Shown in pieces: positions 42,282 through 51,703 of a stretch of DNA of 64,000 bases. The number at the start of each line of letters is the position of its first letter. Position 1 is the first letter of the stretch. The stretch covers positions 1 through 64,000 of the forward strand of contig CAZFBU010000002.1 of assembly GCA_964517175.1 (NCBI GenBank). The letters are read 5' to 3'. The DNA comes from JADJNW01 sp964517175 (GTDB lineage Bacteria > Bacteroidota > Bacteroidia > Chitinophagales > Saprospiraceae). Under the pieces are notes generated by a model. The model saw nothing but the letters and a program-made list of their open reading frames with translations. It did no database searches and was not told the origin of the DNA. The translations under genes were made by a program, and so were the position numbers.

Positions 42282-42785
42282 CTACGCCCCCCAATTGCCG
42301 TGCAGCCGGAGTACTTTCTCGATCACGTCCCGGGCGCAGCCGGCGCCACCACTGAATGGCGAGACATACTCTGCCAGGTCAATAATTTCCGGGGCGGCAT
42401 CACGCGGGCAGGTCGGCAAGCCAACCTTGCGCATGACTTCATAATCCGGCAGATCATCGCCCATGTACAGAATTGCCTGCGGATTGAGGTCTTTTTCGTG
42501 CACATACTCCTCGAAAGCCTCCAGCTTGTCCTTCGAGCGCCCCATGAACACGTCGGTTACCCCCAATCCATTTAGGCGTTTGCGCACACCTTCCGACTTT
42601 CCGCCAGTGATCACGCAAACGTTGTAGCCAGCCTCTACCGCAGTTTTCAGCGCATAGCCATCGCGAATATTCATTCTACGCAGCAACTCGCCCCCTTCGA
42701 GTACGAGCACTTCGTTGTTCGTCAGTACGCCGTCCACATCGAAAATGAACGTCTTGATCTCGCTGAATTTTTCGAGTTGATTCAT
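42282..42785 (-). CDS. kdsC: 3-deoxy-D-manno-octulosonate 8-phosphate phosphatase
   Basis: 167-residue HAD hydrolase of the C0 (cap-less, tetrameric) type that releases Kdo from Kdo-8-P for lipopolysaccharide. Motif I KTFIFDVDGVLTNNEV, motif II VCVITGGKSEGV, motif III/IV LYMGDDLPDYEVM. The DGVLT form is characteristic of KdsC. Located in a minus-strand run with UbiA, iscX and ferredoxin; co-transcription with UbiA is likely (63-base spacer). Confidence 0.92.
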   Translation of the reverse strand: MNQLEKFSEIKTFIFDVDGVLTNNEVLVLEGGELLRRMNIRDGYALKTAVEAGYNVCVITGGKSEGVRKRLNGLGVTDVFMGRSKDKLEAFEEYVHEKDLNPQAILYMGDDLPDYEVMRKVGLPTCPRDAAPEIIDLAEYVSPFSGGAGCARDVIEKVLRLHGNWGA

Positions 42786-42829
42786 GTTATTGCATTACTG
42801 CTGACTGCAACTGCGCACTGCCAACTATA

Positions 42830-43075
42830 CTACTGATTATCCCGCCATTCGTACACCCACTTTGCCTGAATTTGCTCCAGGTGCCCTTCGCTGCAATCTT
42901 CGCGTTCCCCCTCAAAACTGGGAATTTCCAGCACCCATTCGATAAGGTCAGTAAAACGAATTCGATAGATTTTACCTTCCGTAAATTCATCGCCAAAACG
43001 CTCGTACAGCTTCATTGCAATATCTTCGTGGTCGGCCCAATCGAGCGGCATGTTATCTATATCATCAAAAGGCAT
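42830..43075 (-). CDS. iscX: IscX-like Fe-S assembly protein
   Basis: 81-residue acidic protein matching the IscX winged-helix: LDWADHEDIAMKLYERFG, then IRFTDLIEWVLEIPSFEG and an acidic C-terminal helix ending WVYEW. Compared with the 66-residue E. coli protein it has an N-terminal extension and a roughly 10-residue insert before RFTD. IscX modulates IscS and iron delivery. Only ferredoxin, not iscS/iscU, is beside it. The family call rests on the RFTDxxxW core. Confidence 0.85.
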   Translation of the reverse strand: MPFDDIDNMPLDWADHEDIAMKLYERFGDEFTEGKIYRIRFTDLIEWVLEIPSFEGEREDCSEGHLEQIQAKWVYEWRDNQ

Positions 43076-43143
43076 ATCTTTAATTTTGAAAGTTTAATGT
43101 TCGTTTTTTTAATCAACAATCAGCAATTAATAATCAACAATTC

Positions 43144-43485
43144 CTAGTGCTCATGTCCGATAATGCGCGACTGATCCGGAATTTGCACCTCGATCACTGC
43201 GTCTTCATCCAGGATAACGCACTGGCAGCCCAGGCGTGACTCCAGGCGCGGATTGATCGCCCGGTCGATAAAGTCCTCTTCTTTATCCGAGATTTCTTCC
43301 AGATATTCTTCGCCCACTTCAATATAAACGTGACAAGTACTGCACGCACAAACGCCGCCGCAGTTATGATTCAAATGCACATCATTATCTTCCGCTACCT
43401 CCAAAATGGAATAGCCCTCTTCTACATTTTCGACGGTTTTGGGTTGTAGTTTTTTATCTTCAAATGTAAATTTAACAGTAGCCAT
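43144..43485 (-). CDS. fdx: adrenodoxin-type [2Fe-2S] ferredoxin
   Basis: 113-residue electron carrier of the ISC type. Cluster ligands are arranged C-x5-C-x2-C (NHNCGGVCACSTCHVYI) with the fourth Cys in GCQCVIL. The N-terminus MATVKFTFEDKKLQPKTVEN and acidic surface loop (EISDKEEDFIDRAI) are typical. It precedes iscX, as in proteobacterial isc operons, and follows the Clp-like gene across an assembly gap. Confidence 0.92.
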   Translation of the reverse strand: MATVKFTFEDKKLQPKTVENVEEGYSILEVAEDNDVHLNHNCGGVCACSTCHVYIEVGEEYLEEISDKEEDFIDRAINPRLESRLGCQCVILDEDAVIEVQIPDQSRIIGHEH

Positions 43486-43507
43486 GAAAAGTTTGTTATT
43501 TATAATT

Positions 43508-43607
43508 NNNNNNNNNNNNNNNNNNNNNNNNNNNNNNNNNNNNNNNNNNNNNNNNNNNNNNNNNNNNNNNNNNNNNNNNNNNNNNNNNNNNNNNNNNNNN
43601 NNNNNNN
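43508..43607. other. assembly gap (100 N)
   Basis: Placeholder that removes the 3' end of the Clp-like AAA+ gene and the spacer before the ferredoxin gene. The last visible minus-strand bases after it read AATTATAAATAA, compatible with a C-terminal NYK and stop, but frame across the gap is unknown. Confidence 0.99.
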
Positions 43608-46600
43608 TGCCCTTCCCGCTCGACGGTGAGCCGAATCGGCAGCGGATTCTGGTGCGCAATATAAAAAAGATGAAGCCCCGCTTCGCCCCCGATCAAATCG
43701 AACAAAGCGTGTCCATCGGCAGTAATAGTTCTTTTTTCTTTATCCGTTTTAAATTGCATATCAAGCGCTTTGAGCAAAGCAGTGTACTGATCCAGCAGGT
43801 AATCCATTTCCCAACTGCCCATGCCGGTAATGAGCGATGTGAACTGCAGGGTAATTTTATCGGTTTGATTTTCGAGAAAACCACGAGCCGCCAGCATCAG
43901 GAAAGCCGTATCGACATAGTGATTGACAAATTCGGTCTGAATGGTGTCGAATTGCGCAGACGAAAACTGATACAGCTCGCGAATTTCGCGCAGCCCCTCC
44001 TCCTGAAACAAACGGTCCCGGAAGTTTTCGCGATAAGCGCGATCCGCCCGCCGCGGCAACAAATCGCCCTGTTTCAACCGTAGCGGCAATGCCGGCGCTT
44101 CCCGCAGGTAGCGCTCCCGGAAGCCGAGGATGATATTGCTGAGTTGTTCTTTGAGTTCCGCTACCCGGTTTTTAAAATCGTAATATTGCCAATCCCAATC
44201 CTCCTGTTGTGCTTCACCAATTATAATCATGCCGCCGTCTTCCTCGGCTTCCTCTTCTTCCATTTGCAGAATTTCGCGCTCCAGATACTCTACGGTACGC
44301 AGCAATTTGCCATAAAATGAACGCCCGTGTTTTTCATCGGGCAATTCAGGCAACCAGGATTCTTCCAGCGGATACAAAAACTCCAACGGTGTGATCCGGG
44401 GCTTGAGATGGTCTTCTTCCAGCGCAATATCAAAAATAATGGGCGTATCGGTACGGGTAGAAATAAGCTGCTCGGCGGAAAGCGTTGTCAGATCGCGTTC
44501 GATTTGGCGCTTGAGCGCGCGCCCGCCCATGCGCGCATCGTAGCCGCGCCGCGCTACCCAGCTGAGGGCATCTTTGGATATATTGAGAATAGTGGTGCGC
44601 CGCACAAAGCCGTCGCGTTGCAGTAATTCGCGAATTTGCAGCCGGGCAATATTCAAAATATGGTCCAGTTCGAGTAGGTTAAAAATGACAATTTCATCGA
44701 TGCGGTTGACAAACTCCGGGCGGAAAAAATGCTCCACCGCTTTCCGGTAAATTGCCGCTTCGCTCTCGGGAGAAGGATTGAAACCCACCTGCATGCCGAC
44801 GTCGCGCGCGCCAAGGTTGGATGTCATAATGATGATGGTATTGGAGAAATCAACCGTTCGTCCGAGGCTATCGGTCAGGCGACCTTCGTCGAGCAATTGC
44901 AGCAGCAGATCGTGCACTTTCGGATGCGCTTTTTCAATTTCATCGAGCAACAATACACCAAAGGGGCGATAGCGCACCTTGCCTGTCAACTGCCCCTCGG
45001 GGTTGTAAAAATCGCCGATCAGGCGCTGCACCGCCGTGCCGTCGATGTACTCATTCATATCGAAACGCAGGAGATGATCCTCACTGCCCATCAAATAATT
45101 GCAAAGCACTTTCGCCGCCTGCGTTTTACCTACGCCTGTTGGTCCGATAAACAAAAAAGAACTCACCGGTTTGGCGCGATCCACCAATTTTGCCTTGCTG
45201 AGATGGATAACGTTTTCGAGGGCTGCCACCGCCCGCGGCTGCCCGACAAGCTCCTGGGCCAGCGCCTCGTGTACCGTTTGAGCCTCCAGACGCTCGCCTG
45301 CGTCAATCAGGCGCTCCCGCAGCCCACTCGACGATTGAAACTCTTCCCGCACCTGGGGCGCATCAATGCGACTGAACCGATATTTTGTAGCCAGCAAATG
45401 CAGTAAGTGCATAAGGCTGCCCGGCAATGCCTGGTTTTTGTAATAACCCCGTTGAATAGTAAATAACTCATGAATCGCTTGCACGGTAATCGTACAATCA
45501 TGCTCCCGTTCCAGTATTCTTCGCTGTTGCAATACGATGCGGGCGCTCTTTTCCGGTGAAGACTCCTGCACCCGCAGCACCTGAAACAAATCCGCGAAGC
45601 CGCGATCTTTTTCCTGCAAAATTTTCCACTCTTCCGGCGTAGCAATGAGCATAAGCTGCAGCCGACGCTTCTCCAGGTAAGGCTTGAGTACGTCGCTGAG
45701 CGTCATGTTGGTGCTGGCTGATTTACCAATCCGAAGCAAAGCTACCGGGTTGTCGATCAGTAACTTATGTGAAAAACCCTGCCGCTGCAACGGGTCCATC
45801 ACATAAGCGAGAATTGCCTCGAAGCGCTTTTGCCACATCCCCTGGATGCTCATGCCGGAAATCACGCGTGTGGGGTCAACATGCCAGATCATCTCCTGAT
45901 CTCCTTTGCGCTCATCGTAGAAGCCACTCTGGTAGCGCCAGACAACCTCATGTAGCAGGGCGTGCTTGCCAACGCCGGTTTTGCCAACTAGAACAATGGG
46001 CGTATTTTCGCGCCGATATACGATGTGGTATAATTTTTCCACCAAATCATCCTGGTAAAATGCGCGTCCCAATTCCGCAGGATAGCGGCTGTTCAAATCA
46101 TAACCGACTTTCTCAATCTCCGATGCCCCGTCGAAGTCTGCTTCCTCCCGCAAACGCGCAAAAAACCAATCGGTATGCGCATACTCGTACCGAAAAGCGC
46201 CGGTTGTCACGTTGATATTCACATCTACCTCCGTGAGAAATTCCCGACTGCCGGAGTAGTAGGTTTCGATATCGAAATCCTGTTCTTGCTGTTCTCTAAG
46301 TTGCAGGAGTAAAGCTTTGAGCACCTTTTCCGTTTTCGCCCTCAGCTGCGTTTTATGCAATGGTTTGGTATCTGCAATAAACATGAAGTTATTCACTCCC
46401 GGCAGGCAGGCAAATGTCATGCCCTGCAACATAAAACTTGCTACGCCAAAAACGCCATCCACCCAGAAATTACCTGCCCGAAAGTTGAAGTCGAACAGAT
46501 GATAGCCCACCTCCGGGTTGAACTGATACCAGAGCAATTGGTCGAGATTACTGCGATCCAGTTCCATCCCTTTGAAATATTGTTTGATTTCACTGCGCAG

Positions 46601-46738
46601 ATGGGAAGTCGCCATTTCCAGCCGCCGGTGCGATGCCATCGGATGATTCATAAAAAGCGGTCGCAGGTGATAATAACTGCGATTATCCACCCGGGTATTT
46701 TTAACCAGTACCGGAATTTGAAGGCGAACCAAAGCCAT
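43608..46738 (-). CDS. unusual two-module Clp-type AAA+ unfoldase with novel N-domain and release-factor (PCRF)-like C-terminus (3' end in gap)
   Basis: 1043 residues visible. Residues 1-230 match no Clp N-domain. Module D1 (about 230-410) is decayed: P-loop GKTGVGKH has His for Thr, the Walker B reads LLIDNPVALL without the catalytic Glu, and the Arg-finger site reads RGFADLFQ. There is no ClpB M-domain. Module D2 (about 495-760) is intact: GPTGVGKT (532-539), LLLDEIEKAH, sensor MTSNLG, FRPEFVNRIDE, RGYDARMGGR. A VGF tripeptide at 651-653 sits where ClpC/ClpA carry the ClpP-docking loop. An acidic helical linker (about 800-950) leads to residues 960-1043, which align by eye with the PCRF domain of release factors. 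Upstream of fdx/iscX on the same strand. Substrates unknown. Confidence 0.85.
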
Positions 46739-46965
46739 ACGATTATGCCGGAATTTTTCAGCGCGTTAAAATAGATACATTTGCGGAAAGTGCAAAATAT
46801 AATGCATTTTGATGTGTGTTTTCCGATCGGTAAATAATGCCGTCTTGTAAACAGTTATATTCCTACAAGCTTGTTAAAAATATCAAAAAAAAATAAAAAT
46901 AAACAATAAGCAATATGTGGCGTTTAAATTAAAACCATACTTATCGCATTGAAAAACAAATAATT

Positions 46966-47394
46966 ATGAAAATTTCAATCATATTAGTAACTGCTTTTTT
47001 ATTCATGTCCAGCGCAAATAGCAGTATCGAACCGAACAGCATGGCGAATCCGTATCCCGGGATTAGTCCGTTTAGCAGCATGAATATCCCTTTGATACGG
47101 GCAATTGACCAGCGCAGTATAGCATTTGAAGTCAGCAATATATCCATCATACCGAACCCGGTGCGCCACAACCAAGTAGCGCGCATTGAATACGAACTAC
47201 CGGTAACGATGAACGTCAAAATCGTTATAACCAATATGAAAGGACAAACCTTTATGGTAGAAAATCTCGGCAAACTCGATGCAGGCACTTACACCGAACG
47301 CTTGCAGGCACGCGAACTGACCAATGGCATGTACAATTTCACTTTCGTAACCGAACATGGCAGGCTGTCCAGGCGTTTTGTTGTTGCCAGATAA
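46966..47394 (+). CDS. mini T9SS protein: signal peptide plus type A sorting domain only
   Basis: 142 residues. Signal peptide (MKISIILVTAFLFMSSANSS), a short Pro/Asn/Ser linker of about 40 residues, and a T9SS type A C-terminal domain (ISIIPNPVRHNQVARIEYEL ... GMYNFTFVTEHGRLSRRFVV). There is no passenger domain. Its sorting domain is closely similar to that of the DUF4397 gene 180 bases downstream (MPNPI..., YNFSFVTPQG..., KRFVV), suggesting common origin. It could be a decayed cargo or a small surface protein. Divergent from the Clp-like gene. Confidence 0.75.
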   Translation: MKISIILVTAFLFMSSANSSIEPNSMANPYPGISPFSSMNIPLIRAIDQRSIAFEVSNISIIPNPVRHNQVARIEYELPVTMNVKIVITNMKGQTFMVENLGKLDAGTYTERLQARELTNGMYNFTFVTEHGRLSRRFVVAR

Positions 47395-47575
47395 ACACCC
47401 TGCTTTATAACTCCTTGTTTTTCAGATAAGTTAGATGAAAACTGACAGCTATTGGCAAAATGCCGCCTTCGTTTAACCTTTCCACGAACATTTCTGAACA
47501 TTGTTTTTACAACCTTGTTTTGTTGGTGACGCTTTTTTGAAATAATAAAACATTTTAAACCAAAAACGATTGATC

Positions 47576-50500
47576 ATGAGTAAATTGTACCTTTTACTCG
47601 CGGCTATGCTATTGTCCGTGAGTATCTATGGACAGACAGCAAAAGTTCAGATCATTCACAATTCTCCAACGCCCGGAACGAACGCCGGTCCGACGGTTGA
47701 TATTTACGTGAATGATGCTCTTTTACCTGAATTAACGGCTGTGCCTTTCCGCGCCGCTACGCCCTTTTTGAATGTGGAAGCTGGTATTGACATTGAAGTT
47801 GCCGTAGCGGTAAGCCCGAGCAACTCGTCAGCAGATGCCATCGCCACATTTGACCTCGGCACATTGGTAGATGACGGCGTCTATGTCGTTACTGCAGCCG
47901 GCATTGTGGGCGATGCGACTACACCTTTCAACCTTTTCGTAAATCCGATGGGCAGAACTGCTTCCGGCACGGTGGGGCAATTCGCCTTTACGACCTTCCA
48001 CGGCTCGCCGGATGCACCAAATGTAGATGTGGACGCCTTCGCCATTGGCAATCTGATTCCCGATCTGGCATTTGGCTCTTACACCGATTATATCACGGTA
48101 GCACCACGAAATTACTTCCTCCATGTACGCGCAGCGGGCGATCCCAACATCGTCGCTACTTTCCAGGCGGACCTGAGCAGTTTGGAGGATGCCGCAGCAG
48201 TGGTGTTCGCTTCCGGCTTGCTGAGCGATACACCGGGCTTTGGGCTGTTTGCGGCGCTACCCGACGGCACCGTCGTGGAATTCCCGGCAGTACCGACTAC
48301 GCGGGTGCAAATCATTCACAATTCGCCTTCACCAACGGTCGATATTTATACTAATGGCTTGTTGCTGGTGGATGATTTTGAATTCCGCACCGCAACGCCG
48401 TTCGTCGATGTACCGGCAGATGTGGAAATTGACGTAGCCGTAGCGCCTGCCAACAGCACCTCCGCAGCAGATGCGATTGCGACATTCGAGAATATAATCT
48501 TCAATAACGGACAAAATTACGTCGTAACAGCTGGCGGTATCGTCGGCGATGTGGATTTTCCATTTACGTTGCAAGTCAACGACATGGCACGCACGGCGGC
48601 TGAAACGGCTGGCAATGTTGAATTTGCTACCCTGCACGGCTCGCCCGGCGCACCCAATGTGGACGTGGACGCTTTCGCTATTGGCAATCTGATTGCAGAC
48701 CTGGCTTATGGCGATTACACTGATTACCTGTCCGTAGCGCCAAGAAATTACTTCCTGAACGTACGCGCAGCGGGCGATCCAAATATTGTAGCTACTTTCC
48801 AGGCAGACCTCAGCGGTTTGGCGGATGGCGCAGCGACGGTGTTCGCTTCCGGCTTGCTGGGCGGCGATCCGGCATTTGGCTTGTTTGCGGCGCTACCCGA
48901 CGGCACCGTCGTGGAATTCCCGACAGTACCGACTACGCGGGTGCAGATCATTCACAATTCGCCTTCACCAACGGTCGATATTTATACTAATGGCTTGTTG
49001 CNNNNNNNNNNNNNNNNNNNNNNNNNNNNNNNNNNNNNNNNNNNNNNNNNNNNNNNNNNNNNNNNNNNNNNNNNNNNNNNNNNNNNNNNNNNNNNNNNNN
49101 NATCATTCACAATTCGCCTTCACCAACGGTCGATATTTATACTAATGGCTTGTTGCTGGTGGATGATTTTGAATTCCGCACCGCAACGCCGTTCGTCGAT
49201 GTACCGGCAGATGTGGAAATTGACGTAGCCGTAGCGCCTGCCAACAGCACCTCCGCAGCAGATGCGATTGCGACATTCGAGAATATAATCTTCAATAACG
49301 GACAGCCGTATGTGGTCATTGCCAATGGCATTGTCGGTGACATGGACAATCCGTTTACCCTGGCAGTGAACGCGATGGCGCGGGAGACGAGCAATATGAT
49401 GGATCAGATTGATCTGAGTGTTTTTCACGGTTCGCCGGGTGCGCCGAATGTGGATGTGGATGAGCGTTTGCTGGGCAACCTGATCGAAAATCTCGCTTTT
49501 GGCGAATTCAGTGACGACTACCTTTCCGTACCGGAAGGCGTTTATACGCTGGATATTCGTGCCAATGGCAGCACCGATATCGTCGCTTCTTTTGAAGCAG
49601 ACCTGAATGGTTTGGCGGGCAACGCAGCCACGGTATTTGCATCGGGCTTGCTGGGTGATGATCCCGCATTTGGTCTGTTTGCAGCCCTACCGAGCGGCGC
49701 GGTTGTAGAGTTGCCACAGGTAGAGAACGCAAGAATCCAAATTGTACACAATGCCGCTAATCCGACGGTGGATGTGTATGTCAATGGCGAATTGCTGATC
49801 GATAACTTTGCGTATCGCACGGCAACGGAGTTTCAATATGTACCGGCAGGAACACCTCTTGATATTGCCATTGCACCGGAAAGCAGCACTTCAGTGGCGG
49901 ATGCCATCGCAACCTTCCCGGGTGTGACATTGGAAAATGGCGAAGCGTACTACGTAGTAGCAACCGGCTTGGTTGGCGATGCACAAACGCCTTTTGATCT
50001 GGCGGTTTACGCAGGTGCGCGCGAAGCAGCAGCCAGCGGTTCGGGTGTTGATCTTCAGTTGTACCACGGTTCAACCGACGCACCGGAAGTGGACGTTGTA
50101 GTGAGAGGTGGCGGCATCCTGTTTGACAATATCGCATATGGCGAATTTGCGGACGATTATGTGAATGTTCCGGCAGCTTCCTACGATCTGGACATTACAC
50201 CCGCAGACAATAATAATTTTGCGGCAGCCGCAGTAACTGCCGATGTAAGTACGCTCGAAGGTGGTGCAGCGCTGGTGTTGGCTTCCGGTTTCCTGAGTGG
50301 TGAGGAGCCAGCCTTTGCCGTTTTTGTAGCATTGCCAAATGGCGTAACCCTGGTACTGGACGCACTAACCAGCACCGGTTCGGTAGGCCGCATTGTTAAT
50401 AAGCTGGACATCATGCCAAACCCGATTGTTTCCGGCACAACTTCCAGAGTGGAATATGTGCTGAATGAAGCACTGCGCGTGAATGTCGTAATCAGCGACT

Positions 50501-50658
50501 TCCAGGGCAGAACACTTCGCGCGGAGAACCTCGGACAAGTACCGGCGGGTGAGTTCACTTACCAACTGGACGCAACGAACTTGCCACAAGGCATTTACAA
50601 TTTCAGTTTCGTAACGCCACAAGGCACGATTACCAAGCGTTTCGTCGTGACGAGATAA
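47576..50658 (+). CDS. DUF4397 repeat surface protein with T9SS type A sorting domain (gap inside)
   Basis: One gene split by the gap. Signal peptide MSKLYLLLAAMLLSVSIYGQ, then tandem DUF4397 domains, each beginning with VQIIHNSPxPTVDIY/IQIVHNAANPTVDVY and containing FHGSPDAPNVDV-type motifs, then a type A sorting domain (DIMPNPIVSGTTSRVEYVL ... KRFVVTR). Frames on the two sides of the gap differ, but the last 55 bases before it (48947-49001) are repeated as the first 55 after it (49102-49156); merging them restores one frame and a protein of 975 residues with four domain copies. More 212-residue units could be collapsed. DUF4397 domains occur in surface and adhesin-like proteins; the ligand is unknown. 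ATG at 47576 fits the signal peptide. Confidence 0.88.
48305..49303 (+). repeat. near-identical tandem repeat units in the DUF4397 gene
   Basis: A 636-base (212-codon) unit begins at 48305 and again at 48941. The first about 200 bases of the unit (48311-48512) recur without a difference at 49102-49303, after which the copies diverge. DNA-level identity rather than protein-level similarity points to recent duplication or gene conversion. Confidence 0.85.
49002..49101. other. assembly gap (100 N) at tandem repeat
   Basis: Flanked on both sides by the same 55-base sequence, as when two contigs end at a repeat node in a k=55 assembly graph. The gap is artificial or hides whole 636-base units. 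Confidence 0.97.
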
Positions 50659-50699
50659 GAAAATACTTTAGAGAGAATTTTGTACAACACAAATACATT

Positions 50700-50732
50700 G
50701 GTGCATCGGCGACACGTCGGTGCACCTTTTTT
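50700..50732 (+). terminator. intrinsic terminator of DUF4397 gene
   Basis: GGTGCATCG (50700-50708) pairs with CGGTGCACC (50718-50726), one G-U, followed by TTTTTT. Confidence 0.75.
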
Positions 50733-51042
50733 ATTGAAATTTTTTGCGCAACAGGTCGCCGAGGGTCCGAACGCCGCGCTTTTTCAGGCGGGTAAGCAAT
50801 TTTAGCAGCAGCAAAGCCGTGATGAAAGCATCGCCGGCAGCGGTATGCCGTCGAGTGGCAGGTTATACAATTGACAAAGCTTGTCGAGCGCGTAATCGCC
50901 CGGTTTCACGAAAGCGCCGGGCGGATTGACGCGCCTGGCGAGTTGCACCGTATTCCGGATTATTGGACTGAATGACCAGCAAATCGAACGGCGGATAGCC
51001 TTTCAGAAAGTCTTAAATGCGGGTAGCGATGGTGTTTTCCAT
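50731..51042 (-). pseudogene. deletion-fused remnant of a cNMP/CBS nucleotidyltransferase-type gene and a DnaQ-like exonuclease gene
   Basis: Read on the minus strand, the 5' part gives MENTIATRI, an in-frame stop, then DFLKGYPPFDLL, like the start of DUF294/CBS/cyclic-nucleotide-binding nucleotidyltransferases. After a junction, another frame gives NTVQLARRVNPPGAFVKPGD and YALDKLCQLYNLPLD, and a third frame gives RHTAAGDAFITALLLLKLL and RLKKRGVRTLGDLLRKK before a stop at 50731-50733: the C-terminal half of a DnaQ-like 3'-5' exonuclease including the HxAxxDA catalytic motif. Two frameshifts, one stop and the missing middle show that it is dead. These two gene types often neighbour acs, which is 660 bases away. 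The rest of 50659-51200 holds a terminator and AT-rich sequence. Confidence 0.7.
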
Positions 51043-51200
51043 GGCATTTAGCGGTTGATTCTGGAATTTTTTTTTAAATATTTGTACTTTTATATAGTTA
51101 GATGTTTTAGGGTATCTTAGCTTTACATGCCTTGCCTGATCGAATCAATAAGTTAGCATATTTCCAAAAAAGAACACCACTTCACCTCAAATCGAGAGAA

Positions 51201-51491
51201 ATGAAAACACATTTAAGCGAAATATTCCTCGAAAACAGCGCCGAAACGCTCCGCGCCATTGCGCACCCGTATCGCATTGCCATCATTGAAATGCTCTATC
51301 ACAATGGTCAGATGACCGTGACCGAAATCTACCAAAAACTCAACATCGAACAAGCCGTGGCTTCGCATCATTTGCGCATTCTCAAAAACCGCAACGTCGT
51401 ACAAGTACAACGCGACGGCAAAAACTCGCTCTACGACCTCACAGATAAAGAATTCTACGAAATCATCCGAACCCTCACAAAAGTGCTCTAA
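51201..51491 (+). CDS. ArsR-family winged-helix regulator
   Basis: 96-residue DNA-binding protein. Helix-turn-helix core: LRAIAHPYRIAIIEMLYHNG, MTVTEIYQKLNIEQAVASHH (recognition helix), LRILKNRNVVQVQRDGKNSLYDL (wing). No Cys pair of the metal-sensing ELCVCDL type is present, so it is probably not a classical metal sensor. I chose MKTHLSEIF at 51201; the frame reaches back to 51132 but those residues are not family-like. It lies 212 bases upstream of acs in the same direction and could control it or itself. Confidence 0.85.
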   Translation: MKTHLSEIFLENSAETLRAIAHPYRIAIIEMLYHNGQMTVTEIYQKLNIEQAVASHHLRILKNRNVVQVQRDGKNSLYDLTDKEFYEIIRTLTKVL

Positions 51492-51585
51492 GCGCCCCTT
51501 TCTGATAATGTTTTTCAAATTTTTGCCAAGTAACATTTTAATAAATGTTGATTATCATATATTTATACTACAAAGCAGCAAATCC

Positions 51586-51617
51586 GCCCGTTTATCTACC
51601 TGCAGGCAGGGACGGGC
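51586..51617. repeat. GC-rich nested palindrome in the ArsR-acs spacer
   Basis: GCCCGT (51586-51591) pairs with ACGGGC (51612-51617), enclosing CCTGC-AG-GCAGG. It is strikingly GC-rich within AT-rich flanks. It could be a REP-like element or an operator; no T-run follows. Confidence 0.4.
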
Positions 51618-51703
51618 AGCGAAAAGCACTATAATATGGAAGACCTACTGAATTCAGAGCAATTATTTTTCTTTTGTACAAAAAAATGTAATTTTAGCTT
51701 GAT

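Noticed and set aside
43508..43607. A GGQ release-factor domain after the PCRF-like region
   Set aside because: It would have to lie in the gap; nothing visible supports or excludes it, so it is not claimed.
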